64,000 nt of DNA from Pseudomonadota bacterium (lineage in GTDB: Bacteria > Pseudomonadota > Alphaproteobacteria > Micropepsales > Micropepsaceae): contig JACQDN010000071.1 of assembly GCA_016201105.1 (NCBI GenBank), forward strand, positions 1-64,000, given 5' to 3'. The notes beneath the pieces were generated by a model. That model saw nothing but the letters and a program-made list of their open reading frames with translations. It searched no databases and was not told the origin of the DNA. A program made the position numbers and the translations under genes. Shown one piece after another: positions 6,389-14,327 of the stretch. Each line of letters opens with the position of its first letter. Positions within the stretch are counted from its first letter, which is position 1.

Positions 6389-8134
6389 TTAGCCTGCAAA
6401 AATCTTCTTCAATTCCGTCTTGAGGATTTTGCCGCTGGCGTTGCGCGGCAGGGTTTCGGGCCAGAACACGACCTTCACCGGCACCTTGAAGGCGGCGAGC
6501 TTGCCGGCGACGAACTGGCGAAGCTCTTCTTCGGTCGTGTGCATGCCGGGCTTGAGATGCACCACCGCGCCGGGCTCTTCGCCCAGCGTCTTGTGCGGCA
6601 CGGCGACGAGGGCCGCATCCATCACGGCGGGATGTTCGTAGAGGACGTTCTCCACTTCGATGCAGTAGATGTTCTCGCCGCCGCGGATCAGCATGTCCTT
6701 GGCGCGGTCGATGATGAAGCAGAAGCCTTCGTCGTCGAGACGCGCGAGATCGCCGGTCTTCACCCAGCCGTCCTCGAAGGTGGCGGCGGTGGCTTCCGGC
6801 TTGTTCCAATAGCCTTTGACGATGTTGGGACCGCGGGCCCACAGCTCGCCCACTTCGCCGATGGGCAATTCCTTGTCGCCTTCGATCGACATGATCTTGA
6901 GATCGCAAACGGCCACGGCCGGGCCGCAGGACGACGGGCGGTTCTCGTAATCTTCCGCCGAATGGGTTGTGCAGGTGGCCGAGGTTTCCGTCATACCCCA
7001 GCCGTTGCCGGGCAGCGATTTGGGGAAGGTCTCGACGATCTTCTTCACCAGCTCCGGCGCCGACGGTGCACCGCCATAGGCGACGCTTTCGAGCGAGGAG
7101 AGATCGTATTTCGCGCGCGCAGGATGCTCGATCAACTGCCAGGCGATGGTCGGCACGCCGCCTGCGCTGTTGATCTTCTCGCGCTCGATCAGCTGCATGG
7201 CGACTTCGGGGTCCCATTTGCGCATCAGCACGATCTTGCCGCCAGCGATCAGCGTGGGGTTGAGAACGGCGAAGCAACCGGTGGCGTGAAAGAACGGCAC
7301 CGACAGCAGCGTGCAGCGCTGCGGTGCGGTGAACGGATCGAGCACGGGAACGTCTTCGCCGCGACGCAGGAAATTTCGCGCGATCGCCGAACCGGAGGCG
7401 AAGATGTTCGAATTCATGTTGCGGTGGGTACCGAGGGCGCCCTTCGGCTTTCCCGTCGTGCCGGAGGTGTAGAGGATCGTCGCGTCGTCATCGGTGTCGA
7501 GCTTCACATCCGGCATCACGGCATCGGGCAATTTCATCCAGTCGTTGACCAGGCCCAGCACGTCTTCAAGACGCTTGACGATCGGATTGGGCAAATCATC
7601 GGCATAGCGGCTGACATAGACGCGTTTGAGATCGGGACAATTCACAAGATGTTCGGCGATGCGCTCCAGGCGCTCCGCATCGACGATCGCGACACTCGAT
7701 CCCGAATCGACGAGGCCATATTCCAATTCCGGTCCCGTCCACCATGCGTTCAGCGGGGTCACGATGGCGCCGATGATCGCCGCGCCGTAAAACGCGACCG
7801 GCCATTCGGGAAGGTTGCGCATGATGACGGCGACGCGGTCACCTTTCTCCACGCCTTGCTTTTGCAGTTCCTGGGCGAAGGCGATCGTGGCGCGGAAGAA
7901 ACTCTCAAACGTCGTGCGATCGTTCTCATAGACGATCAAGTCGCGTTGCCCGTACACGCGGCTTACCGCCAGCACTTCGCGCATCGTCGGCGGCGCGTTC
8001 TTCCACACCCGCGTCTTCACCCCGCGGATCATCACTTCATCCATTTCGAAGCGCGAGCCGGGTGCGGTGAGCGCCCGATGGGCTTCGGCCAGCGACATCG
8101 CCGGCCAATGTGGTTTCCTGTTCGCCTCGTTCAT
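6389..8134 (-). CDS. Fatty-acyl-CoA synthetase (AMP-forming)
   Basis: A 581-residue adenylate-forming enzyme. The phosphate-binding loop YTSGTTGKPKG is at about 222-232, followed by GWGMTETSATC, GELWARGPNIVKGYW, KTGDLARLDDEGF and the C-terminal lysine region (SGKILKTELKK). It activates a carboxylic acid, probably a medium or long fatty acid, with ATP and CoA. The ATG at 8134 was preferred over one 54 bases upstream because it follows a GCAGGTCGAG stretch and the upstream one has no ribosome site. The acyl-CoA dehydrogenase just upstream on the same strand points to a shared lipid-degradation role. Confidence 0.9.
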   Translation of the reverse strand: MNEANRKPHWPAMSLAEAHRALTAPGSRFEMDEVMIRGVKTRVWKNAPPTMREVLAVSRVYGQRDLIVYENDRTTFESFFRATIAFAQELQKQGVEKGDRVAVIMRNLPEWPVAFYGAAIIGAIVTPLNAWWTGPELEYGLVDSGSSVAIVDAERLERIAEHLVNCPDLKRVYVSRYADDLPNPIVKRLEDVLGLVNDWMKLPDAVMPDVKLDTDDDATILYTSGTTGKPKGALGTHRNMNSNIFASGSAIARNFLRRGEDVPVLDPFTAPQRCTLLSVPFFHATGCFAVLNPTLIAGGKIVLMRKWDPEVAMQLIEREKINSAGGVPTIAWQLIEHPARAKYDLSSLESVAYGGAPSAPELVKKIVETFPKSLPGNGWGMTETSATCTTHSAEDYENRPSSCGPAVAVCDLKIMSIEGDKELPIGEVGELWARGPNIVKGYWNKPEATAATFEDGWVKTGDLARLDDEGFCFIIDRAKDMLIRGGENIYCIEVENVLYEHPAVMDAALVAVPHKTLGEEPGAVVHLKPGMHTTEEELRQFVAGKLAAFKVPVKVVFWPETLPRNASGKILKTELKKIFAG

Positions 8135-8239
8135 GATGCTCGACCTGCTATTTCCAATATTGGTTTCGTTAAACGCTTTGTCGCCCATAGGGAATGCAGC
8201 ACGTGGACGCGCTTGAAGGCGCCGTGCGGCGAACGCCCT

Positions 8240-9565
8240 CTACAGCGCGTCGATGGACAGCGCCCGCGCCGCCCATTCCTGTTTGAGCTCCTCGGCGATG
8301 TCTGGAAAGCGGTCTTTCGCGGCCTGGCGCACCTTGGGCAGGTGATAGGACGGGAAGAGATCGTTGTCGGGGCGGAAGTCGCGCAGCAGCTGCTTGGCTA
8401 CCGTGATCTTGTGCACTTCGGTGGGGCCGTCGGCGATACCCATCACCATCGAGCCGATCAGCATGCCGGAGAAGGGCATCTCATTGGAGACGCCGAGCGC
8501 ACCGTGGATGTGCATCGCGCGTTTGACGATGTCGTGATAGACCTTCGGCATTGCCACTTTTACGCCGGCGATGTCTTTCCTTACTTTGCGATAGTCCTTG
8601 TATTTGTCGATCTTCCAGGCGGTCTGCAGCACCAGCAGGCGGAACTGCTCCAGCTCGATCCAGGAATCGGCGATCTGCTCCTGCACCATCTGATAGTCGC
8701 CGATGCGTCCGTCGCGCGTAGTGCGCGATACCGCGCGCTGGCACATCAGATCGAGCGCCTTCTTGCACTGACCGACCGTGCGCATGGCATGATGCACGCG
8801 CCCGCCACCAAGACGGGTCTGGCCAATGACGAAAGCGGCGCCGCGTTCGCCGAGGAGCGCATCGTAGGGCACGCGCACGTTGGAGTAGCGCATATAACCT
8901 TCGCTGCCGCCGCGTTCGGTGCCGACGCCGACATAGCGGATCACTTCGACACCCTTGGTCTTGCGCGGCACGAGAAACATGCTCATGCGCCTGTAGGGAT
9001 CCTTGTGATCGGGATCGGTGACGGCATAGACCACCAGAACTTCGGCGCTGCGCGCGCCCGAAGTGAACCACTTTTCGCCGTTGATCACCCATGCGTTGCC
9101 GTCGAGCACGGCGCTCGTCTTGAAGGCGAGCGGATCGGAGCCGCCTTGCGGCTCCGTCATCGAAAAGCCCGAGGTGATCTCGTTGTTCAGCAGCGGCCAG
9201 AGATATTTCTTCTTCTGCTCTTCGCTGCCGTAATGGGCGATGATTTCCGCATTGCCGGTATCGGGCGCCTGACAGCCGAACACGACGGGCGCAAGTCCGA
9301 CGCGGCCGAGCCGCTCGTTCATCAGCGCGAGCTTGATCTGGCCATAGCCCTGGCCACCGAGCTCGGGCCCGAGGTGGCAGGCCCACAGCCCCATTTCTTT
9401 CACTTTGGCTTGAAGGGGGCGGATGGCCTTCTGGTAGGTCTTCGACTTGGGCCCGGCATACCCCACGCCGAGCTGTGAAATCGGTTCGACCTGGTCGTCC
9501 AGAAAACGGTCGATCCAGTCGAGTTTTTTCTGAAATTCCGGGTCGGTTTCGAAATCCCAGGCCAT
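8240..9565 (-). CDS. Acyl-CoA dehydrogenase family protein
   Basis: A 441-residue FAD enzyme of acyl-CoA dehydrogenase type. The N-terminal helical domain (1-150), the central beta domain with TSGFSMTEPQGGSDP (flavin and substrate binding, about 140-155) and INGEKWFTSGA, and the C-terminal helical domain with IHGALGVSNEMP and DGPTEVHK are all present. It introduces the alpha-beta double bond of an acyl-CoA. Its length and the GVEVIRYVGVGTE segment resemble the longer bacterial members (ACAD10/11-like or FadE-like). About 105 bases separate it from the synthetase downstream, so co-transcription is likely. Confidence 0.9.
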   Translation of the reverse strand: MAWDFETDPEFQKKLDWIDRFLDDQVEPISQLGVGYAGPKSKTYQKAIRPLQAKVKEMGLWACHLGPELGGQGYGQIKLALMNERLGRVGLAPVVFGCQAPDTGNAEIIAHYGSEEQKKKYLWPLLNNEITSGFSMTEPQGGSDPLAFKTSAVLDGNAWVINGEKWFTSGARSAEVLVVYAVTDPDHKDPYRRMSMFLVPRKTKGVEVIRYVGVGTERGGSEGYMRYSNVRVPYDALLGERGAAFVIGQTRLGGGRVHHAMRTVGQCKKALDLMCQRAVSRTTRDGRIGDYQMVQEQIADSWIELEQFRLLVLQTAWKIDKYKDYRKVRKDIAGVKVAMPKVYHDIVKRAMHIHGALGVSNEMPFSGMLIGSMVMGIADGPTEVHKITVAKQLLRDFRPDNDLFPSYHLPKVRQAAKDRFPDIAEELKQEWAARALSIDAL

Positions 9566-9698
9566 TTGCGCGTCTCCCGATATCTATTGGCAAAAAGGTT
9601 AGCCGCGCGGTAGCACACCTAGCAAATCACCTCCCCCTCGACGCGAGGCGGGCGGTGTGGGTTAGACTTGTACCAGCGCTATCCCACTGGAGCCCAGT

Positions 9699-10946
9699 AT
9701 GACCAAAGCGGAATCCGTCGGCCTTTCCTCCTCCCGCCTCGCAACGCTCGATCGCGTGATGAAGGAGCGTTACGTCGATAATGGACTGCTGCCCGGCTTC
9801 ATCACCCAAATCTGCCGCGGCGGCGAAGTGGTGCACACCGGGCTCGTCGGCAAGATGGACCTCGAGCGCAACAAACCGATGCGCGAGGACGCGCTCTTCC
9901 GCATTTATTCCATGACCAAGCCGATCACGGCGGTAGCGTTGATGATGCTGGTGGAGGAAGGAAAGCTCGGCCTCGACGACGACGTGCACGTGCACATTCC
10001 GTCGTGGAAGAATCTGCGCGTCTATGCGAGCGGCGTGCCGAGCCTGGTGCAGAACACGGCGGGCCAGTTCATCACCGTGCCGCCCAAGCGGCGCATGAAG
10101 GTCGTGGACCTCGTCACGCACACATCCGGACTGACCTACGGCTTCATGACACGCACGGCGGTCGATGCGGCGTATCGTCATTTGAAGCTGGGCGATTTCC
10201 AGACGCCGGGCGGGCTCGATGCCTTCATCGAGCAGCTGGCAAACCTGCCGCTCGATTTCTCGCCAGGCGAGCATTGGAACTACTCGGTTTCTATCGACGT
10301 GATGGGATATCTGGTACAGAAACTTTCCGGGCAGACCTTCGGCGAATTCCTGCGCACGCGGCTGTTCGAGCCGCTCGGCATGAAAGACACTTCGTTTTCG
10401 GTGCCGGCGTCCAAGCTCGAGCGCTTTGCCTCCTGCTACATGCCCAAGAAGGGCGGCGGGCTGGAGCTACAGGACGACGCCGGCAAATCGACTTATGCCG
10501 AACCGCCGAAACTGGAATCCGGCGGCGGCGGGCTCGTCTCCACCACGCATGATTACATGCGCTTCTGCCGCATGATGCTGGGCGGCGGCACGCTGGACGG
10601 TGTCCATATTCTTTCGCCCAAGACCGTCGACATGTTCAGCCTCAATCTGCTGCCGGGCGGCAAATTGCTGACGGACATGGTGGCGGGCGAAGGTCTCTTC
10701 AGCGAAGCGGGTTATGCCGGAATTGGATTCTCGATCGGTTGCGGGGTGACGATGGATCCAAGCCTGACCCGCGTTCCGGGAACGCCCGGCGAATTCTTCT
10801 GGGGCGGTGCCGCCTCGACCGCGTTCTGGATCGATCCGAAAGAAGACCTCGCCGTCGTCTTCATGACGCAGGTGATGGGCACCGATGCGCGCCTGACGCT
10901 GAGGCGCGATCTGCGCACGCTGGCGTATTCCGCTTTCACCAGCTGA
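9699..10946 (+). CDS. Serine hydrolase, class C beta-lactamase fold
   Basis: A 415-residue beta-lactamase-related protein. The catalytic SxxK is S71-M-T-K74 and the tyrosine is in Y194-S-V. No export signal is visible, which argues for a cytoplasmic esterase (family VIII, EstB-like) rather than a resistance enzyme. A third motif of the HxG or KTG type is not clear; the C-terminal region has EFFWGGAASTAFW, usual for this esterase group, where W-G-G replaces KTG. The start ATG lies in a CCCAGTATG context. It is followed within 17 bases by a small NTF2-like gene on the same strand. Confidence 0.88.
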   Translation: MTKAESVGLSSSRLATLDRVMKERYVDNGLLPGFITQICRGGEVVHTGLVGKMDLERNKPMREDALFRIYSMTKPITAVALMMLVEEGKLGLDDDVHVHIPSWKNLRVYASGVPSLVQNTAGQFITVPPKRRMKVVDLVTHTSGLTYGFMTRTAVDAAYRHLKLGDFQTPGGLDAFIEQLANLPLDFSPGEHWNYSVSIDVMGYLVQKLSGQTFGEFLRTRLFEPLGMKDTSFSVPASKLERFASCYMPKKGGGLELQDDAGKSTYAEPPKLESGGGGLVSTTHDYMRFCRMMLGGGTLDGVHILSPKTVDMFSLNLLPGGKLLTDMVAGEGLFSEAGYAGIGFSIGCGVTMDPSLTRVPGTPGEFFWGGAASTAFWIDPKEDLAVVFMTQVMGTDARLTLRRDLRTLAYSAFTS

Positions 10947-10962
10947 CGGCTGCGCAACAGGA

Positions 10963-11337
10963 ATGCTCGACGACGAACGCGCAATCGGCGCGGTGATCGA
11001 AGCCATGTACGCGATGATCTCCGGAACGAAAGGTGCGCGCGACTGGTCGCTGCAGAGCAAGATCTTCCATCCGTCCGCGCGGCAGATGCGCACCGGCGTC
11101 GATAGCGACGGCAAGTCCTGGATCAAGATCATGTCGCTCTCGGACTACGAGGCCGATGTGACGCCGTGGTTCATGCAAACCGATTTCTACGAAGTGGAAA
11201 TCGCGCGCAAAGTGCAGATCTTCGGTAATATCGCGCAAGCCTGGAGCGCTTATGAGGCGCGCCATGCACCCGACGGCGCGCCGGAGCGGCGCGGGATCAA
11301 TTCCATCCAACTTTATCGCGGCGGCGGCGGAGACTGA
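10963..11337 (+). CDS. SnoaL/NTF2-like protein
   Basis: A 124-residue protein resembling the SnoaL/DUF4440-type NTF2 fold: an N-terminal helix pair (ERAIGAVIEAMYAMISG), a WSLQSKIFHPSA segment, and a C-terminal sheet with AQAWSAYEARHA and GINSIQLYRGGGGD. Such proteins are small-molecule-binding or isomerase-like, and many have no known function. It begins 17 bases after the esterase stop with AACAGGA upstream, so it is probably co-transcribed. No catalytic residue can be assigned. Confidence 0.7.
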   Translation: MLDDERAIGAVIEAMYAMISGTKGARDWSLQSKIFHPSARQMRTGVDSDGKSWIKIMSLSDYEADVTPWFMQTDFYEVEIARKVQIFGNIAQAWSAYEARHAPDGAPERRGINSIQLYRGGGGD

Positions 11338-11427
11338 AAAATCGTTTCCATGATCTGGGACAACGAACGGCCGGGACTGCGCATCCCGGCGATCCAGTCA
11401 TAGGCCGTATGGGCTTGAATGCGCTCG

Positions 11428-11547
11428 TCAGCGCCCGTTCTTGTGCGCCCAGCGCCGTTCGATCCAGGTCACACCGCCAAGGGTGACGGCAAACGCCACC
11501 AAGGCCAGGATGACGACCAAGACATAAATCTCTTCGCCCGTGCTCAT
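11428..11547 (-). CDS. 39-residue single-span membrane peptide
   Basis: A short gene: ATG at 11547-11545, TGA at 11430-11428. The product starts MSTGEEIYV, has one hydrophobic helix (about 7-28, rich in V, L and A) and ends with a basic tail (ERRWAHKNGR). This gives a probable N-out/C-in topology by the positive-inside rule. A GAGGGCAA stretch 4-11 bases upstream of the start is a good ribosome site. It lies between the NTF2-like gene and the initiator tRNA, on the tRNA strand. I do not recognise a family. The clean topology and ribosome site support a real gene, but length alone cannot exclude chance. Confidence 0.55.
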   Translation of the reverse strand: MSTGEEIYVLVVILALVAFAVTLGGVTWIERRWAHKNGR

Positions 11548-11621
11548 CGATTGCCCTCAAGCTGTTGTCGATGAGTTTTCGCAGGACTGCGAAGAGCATT
11601 CCTTGATGCAAATCAGAAAAC

Positions 11622-11648
11622 AAAAAAGGCCGCCCGAAGGCGGCCTTT
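11622..11648 (-). terminator. Rho-independent terminator of the initiator tRNA
   Basis: On the minus strand the stem GGCCGCC-ttcg-GGCGGCC is followed by a run of six T. It lies 59 bases past the tRNA 3' end and ends the tRNA transcript before the small membrane gene. Confidence 0.85.
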
Positions 11649-11675
11649 GATCTGGGCCCCCCGCCTTCGCGGGAG

Positions 11676-11706
11676 CAATTTCTTCCGCGCCATGCGCGGA
11701 AGAAAT

Positions 11707-11708
<2 letters not shown>
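11676..11708 (-). other. 15-bp hairpin abutting the tRNA 3' end
   Basis: A perfect 15-base inverted repeat (11676-11690 and 11694-11708) with a 3-base loop begins inside the encoded CCA of the tRNA. It would fold in the precursor directly after, and partly over, the tRNA 3' end, and could shape 3' processing. Confidence 0.7.
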
Positions 11709-11783
<75 letters not shown>

Positions 11784-11960
11784 AAACTGGAATTCATGAC
11801 GCCGGCGCGTCGAAGGTGGGCGGATATAGGCCATAGGTCAGGCCCTGTCCACCCCCGGAAAAACATAGTTCTTCCCGATAGATAGGTACATGTCTTGCCC
11901 TTTCAAACTCGCTTATGCTGATACTCTCAAGGGCAACCCAACTGGGGCGGGGAGGGGTAC

Positions 11961-12629
11961 ATGTTCATCGGCCATTACGGACCGGCGTTCGGCGCGAAAG
12001 CGGCGCTGCGCACCATTCCGCTTTGGGTGCTGTTCATCGCGGTGCAGTGGCTGGATGTGTGCTGGTCGATCCTAGTGCTGCTCGGCGTCGAGAAGGTGCG
12101 CATCACGCCGGGGTTCACGCAAGGTAGCCCACTCGATCTCTACTTCATGCCCTACACGCATGGGTTGATCGGCGCGCTTATCTTGTCGGCGGTCTATGGC
12201 GCGATCGTCGCGCTATTTATGCAGGAGCGAAAAGCCTACGCATTTCTCATCGCCGCCGCCGCGGTGTTCTCTCATTGGATTCTCGACTTCGTCGTTCATG
12301 TGCAGGATCTGCCGCTATGGGACAATTCGATGAAAGTCGGTCTCGGTTTGTGGCGCTGGGTCTGGATCAGTCTGCCGCTAGAATTGCTGACGTTGTTCGC
12401 CGGCGCGTGGCTCTACGTGAAATTCGTGCCGGCGCGGCGCGGGGGAAATATTTGGCTATGGGGCTTCGTCGTCGCGATGGCGGCGGTTGAATTTTACGGC
12501 AAATTCGGCCCGCCTCCCACTTCGCCCTCCGCCGAAGCCGAGACAGCATTAACGGCGTATCTGGTGCTGGCGGCTCTGGCAGCCTTTGTCGATTTGACGC
12601 GCGCGAAGCGTGAAATTGCACATCCGTAA
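11961..12629 (+). CDS. Multi-span membrane protein, DUF457/YbcI-like
   Basis: A 222-residue protein with about six hydrophobic helices. It begins MFIGHYGPAF and has histidine/aspartate positions in and near membrane segments (H5, YTHGLIGAL, FSHWILDFVVH). That pattern resembles the membrane-bound metal-dependent hydrolase group (DUF457), but the full motif set was not confirmed, so the activity is only suggested. A strong GGGGCGGGGAGGGG site lies 5 bases before the ATG. It stands alone, 101 bases ahead of the polyketide synthase gene on the same strand. Confidence 0.65.
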   Translation: MFIGHYGPAFGAKAALRTIPLWVLFIAVQWLDVCWSILVLLGVEKVRITPGFTQGSPLDLYFMPYTHGLIGALILSAVYGAIVALFMQERKAYAFLIAAAAVFSHWILDFVVHVQDLPLWDNSMKVGLGLWRWVWISLPLELLTLFAGAWLYVKFVPARRGGNIWLWGFVVAMAAVEFYGKFGPPPTSPSAEAETALTAYLVLAALAAFVDLTRAKREIAHP

Positions 12630-12730
12630 CGCTTTCGCGAGCGAGTTCCAATTGTGATGACGAAATGCTTGATTGCGCGTTATAGTTTGTATCTGGACGG
12701 GGCCAATTTGATCATGCATAGGCGGCGCTA

Positions 12731-13765
12731 ATGCAGCCCCGGATACTTGCGCTCAAATCGGCGAATCCACCCTACGAAATCGGCCAAGAGGACGCGGCGA
12801 AACGCGCAGTCAATCTGTTCGCCGGCCGCAAGGACATCGAACGCTTGATGCCGATTTTCGTGAACACGGGAATCGAAAGGCGCTATTCCTGCGTTCCCAT
12901 CGACTGGTATCTCGAGCCGCATGGCTGGACCGACCGCACCAAGCTCTTCGTGGACAATGCCGTAACGCTTCTGGAAAAAGTGGCAACGGCGCTTTTGACC
13001 GAAGCAAACTTGAGCAAGAACGACATCGACGCGATCGTGGTGGCTTCGACGACGGGCGTGGCGACGCCAAGCCTGGATGCGCTGGTCGTGGAACGCATGC
13101 AGTTGCGCCGCGACGTTCAGCGCCTTCCCATCTTCGGACTTGGTTGCGCGGGCGGCGTCGTGGGGCTTACGCGCGCCGCGCAAATGGCCAAGGCCAATCC
13201 CGGCAGCAGAGTTCTGTTTCTCGTCGTCGAGCTCTGTGCGCTCACCTTTCGCAAGGACGATCTCTCAAAAAGCAATGTCGTGGCCGCGGCCTTGTTCGGC
13301 GACGGCGCGGCGGGCGCCATTCTTTCGACCAAAGGCGAAGGCCCCGCGCTCATCGCCCATGGCGAACACACCTGGCCCCAGTCGCTCGACATCATGGGTT
13401 GGGAGGTGAAGGAGGACGGCTTCAAGGCCGTTTTCTCCCAGAGCATTCCCTCACTCGTCGCCAACGAATACGAGCCCGTGCTGTACGCCTTCCTGCAAAA
13501 AAACGATCTGAAACTTTCGGACATCGATCGCTTTGCCTGCCATCCCGGCGGCGCCAAAGTGCTCGATGCGCTGGAAATCGCGTTCAAGATGGAACCGGGC
13601 GGGCTCAAGGAAAGCCGCGACGTGCTGCGCGATTGCGGCAACATGTCCGCCGCGACCGCGATGTTCGTGCTGGAGCGCATGAACTGGCGGGCAAAAGACC
13701 GGCGCACGCTGCTGACGGCGCTCGGCCCCGGTTTCTCGGCCGTCTTTGCCGTGCTGCAAGGATGA
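12731..13765 (+). CDS. Type III polyketide synthase
   Basis: A 344-residue chalcone/stilbene synthase-type enzyme of thiolase fold. The triad is visible: C139 in GLGCAGGVVGL, H271 in FACHPGGAK and N304 in DCGNMSAAT. It extends an acyl-CoA starter with malonyl-CoA and cyclises the chain, in bacteria usually to alkylpyrones, alkylresorcinols or phloroglucinols. The next gene, an ICMT-like methyltransferase, overlaps its stop (ATGA), as in the bpsA-bpsB pair of Bacillus subtilis, which makes alkylpyrone methyl ethers. A DHA2 exporter follows. The exact product cannot be read from sequence. Confidence 0.92.
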   Translation: MQPRILALKSANPPYEIGQEDAAKRAVNLFAGRKDIERLMPIFVNTGIERRYSCVPIDWYLEPHGWTDRTKLFVDNAVTLLEKVATALLTEANLSKNDIDAIVVASTTGVATPSLDALVVERMQLRRDVQRLPIFGLGCAGGVVGLTRAAQMAKANPGSRVLFLVVELCALTFRKDDLSKSNVVAAALFGDGAAGAILSTKGEGPALIAHGEHTWPQSLDIMGWEVKEDGFKAVFSQSIPSLVANEYEPVLYAFLQKNDLKLSDIDRFACHPGGAKVLDALEIAFKMEPGGLKESRDVLRDCGNMSAATAMFVLERMNWRAKDRRTLLTALGPGFSAVFAVLQG

Positions 13766-14289
13766 TCGCTTTTGCCTATTTCCTCATCGGACTGCTCACG
13801 CTGCAGCGCCTGCTGGAGCTTTATCACTCCAACCGCAATACCAGAGCCTTGCTGGCGCGCGGTGCAAAAGAGCATGGGCATGCGCACTATCCCCTGATCG
13901 TCGCGTTGCATGTTTGCTGGCTGGCATCCCTGCTGCTCCTGGTGTCGCATCCCTTCGTAATGCACTGGTGGGCGCTGGGTCTGTTCGTGCTGTTTCAGGC
14001 ACTGCGGATCTGGATGCTGATCAGCCTGGGCCCCTATTTCACGACCCGGATCATCACCCTGGAGGGTGAGCCGCTGGTCAAGCGCGGGCCCTACCGCTTC
14101 ATGCGGCACCCCAATTACCTTGTCGTGGTGGGCGAGATCGCGAGCATGCCGCTGGCCTTGGGCGAAACCGCCGTCGCCATCGTATTCTCGCTTCTCAACG
14201 CGGGCTTGCTTGCCTGGCGAATTCGGGCGGAAAATGCGGCCCTCGCTTCGCGCCGGCAGCTCTCGCCGGACACCGCCACAAACCGCTAG
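13762..14289 (+). CDS. ICMT-like membrane methyltransferase
   Basis: A 175-residue membrane protein with four to five hydrophobic helices and the isoprenylcysteine carboxyl methyltransferase signature near the C-terminus: VKRGPYRFMRHPNYLVVVGE, followed by ENAAL, which binds S-adenosylmethionine. In bacteria this family often methylates products of the adjacent type III polyketide synthase (BpsB in B. subtilis). The ATG overlaps the synthase stop by four bases, so translation is coupled. O-methylation of an alkylpyrone is therefore the likely reaction, by inference from context. Confidence 0.88.
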   Translation: MIAFAYFLIGLLTLQRLLELYHSNRNTRALLARGAKEHGHAHYPLIVALHVCWLASLLLLVSHPFVMHWWALGLFVLFQALRIWMLISLGPYFTTRIITLEGEPLVKRGPYRFMRHPNYLVVVGEIASMPLALGETAVAIVFSLLNAGLLAWRIRAENAALASRRQLSPDTATNR

Positions 14290-14327
14290 ATTTTCTCAGC
14301 CATATCCAAAGGGGCCCTCTTACGATC

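Noticed and set aside
6383-9478. 1,031-codon plus-strand open frame
   Set aside because: It is antisense to the acyl-CoA synthetase and dehydrogenase genes, which have full motifs; high GC third positions create long antisense frames.
9628-9665. Possible third composite repeat (cacctcccc...gggcggtgtggg)
   Set aside because: Only a degenerate partial match to the terminal palindrome; no CGAA-closed hairpins.
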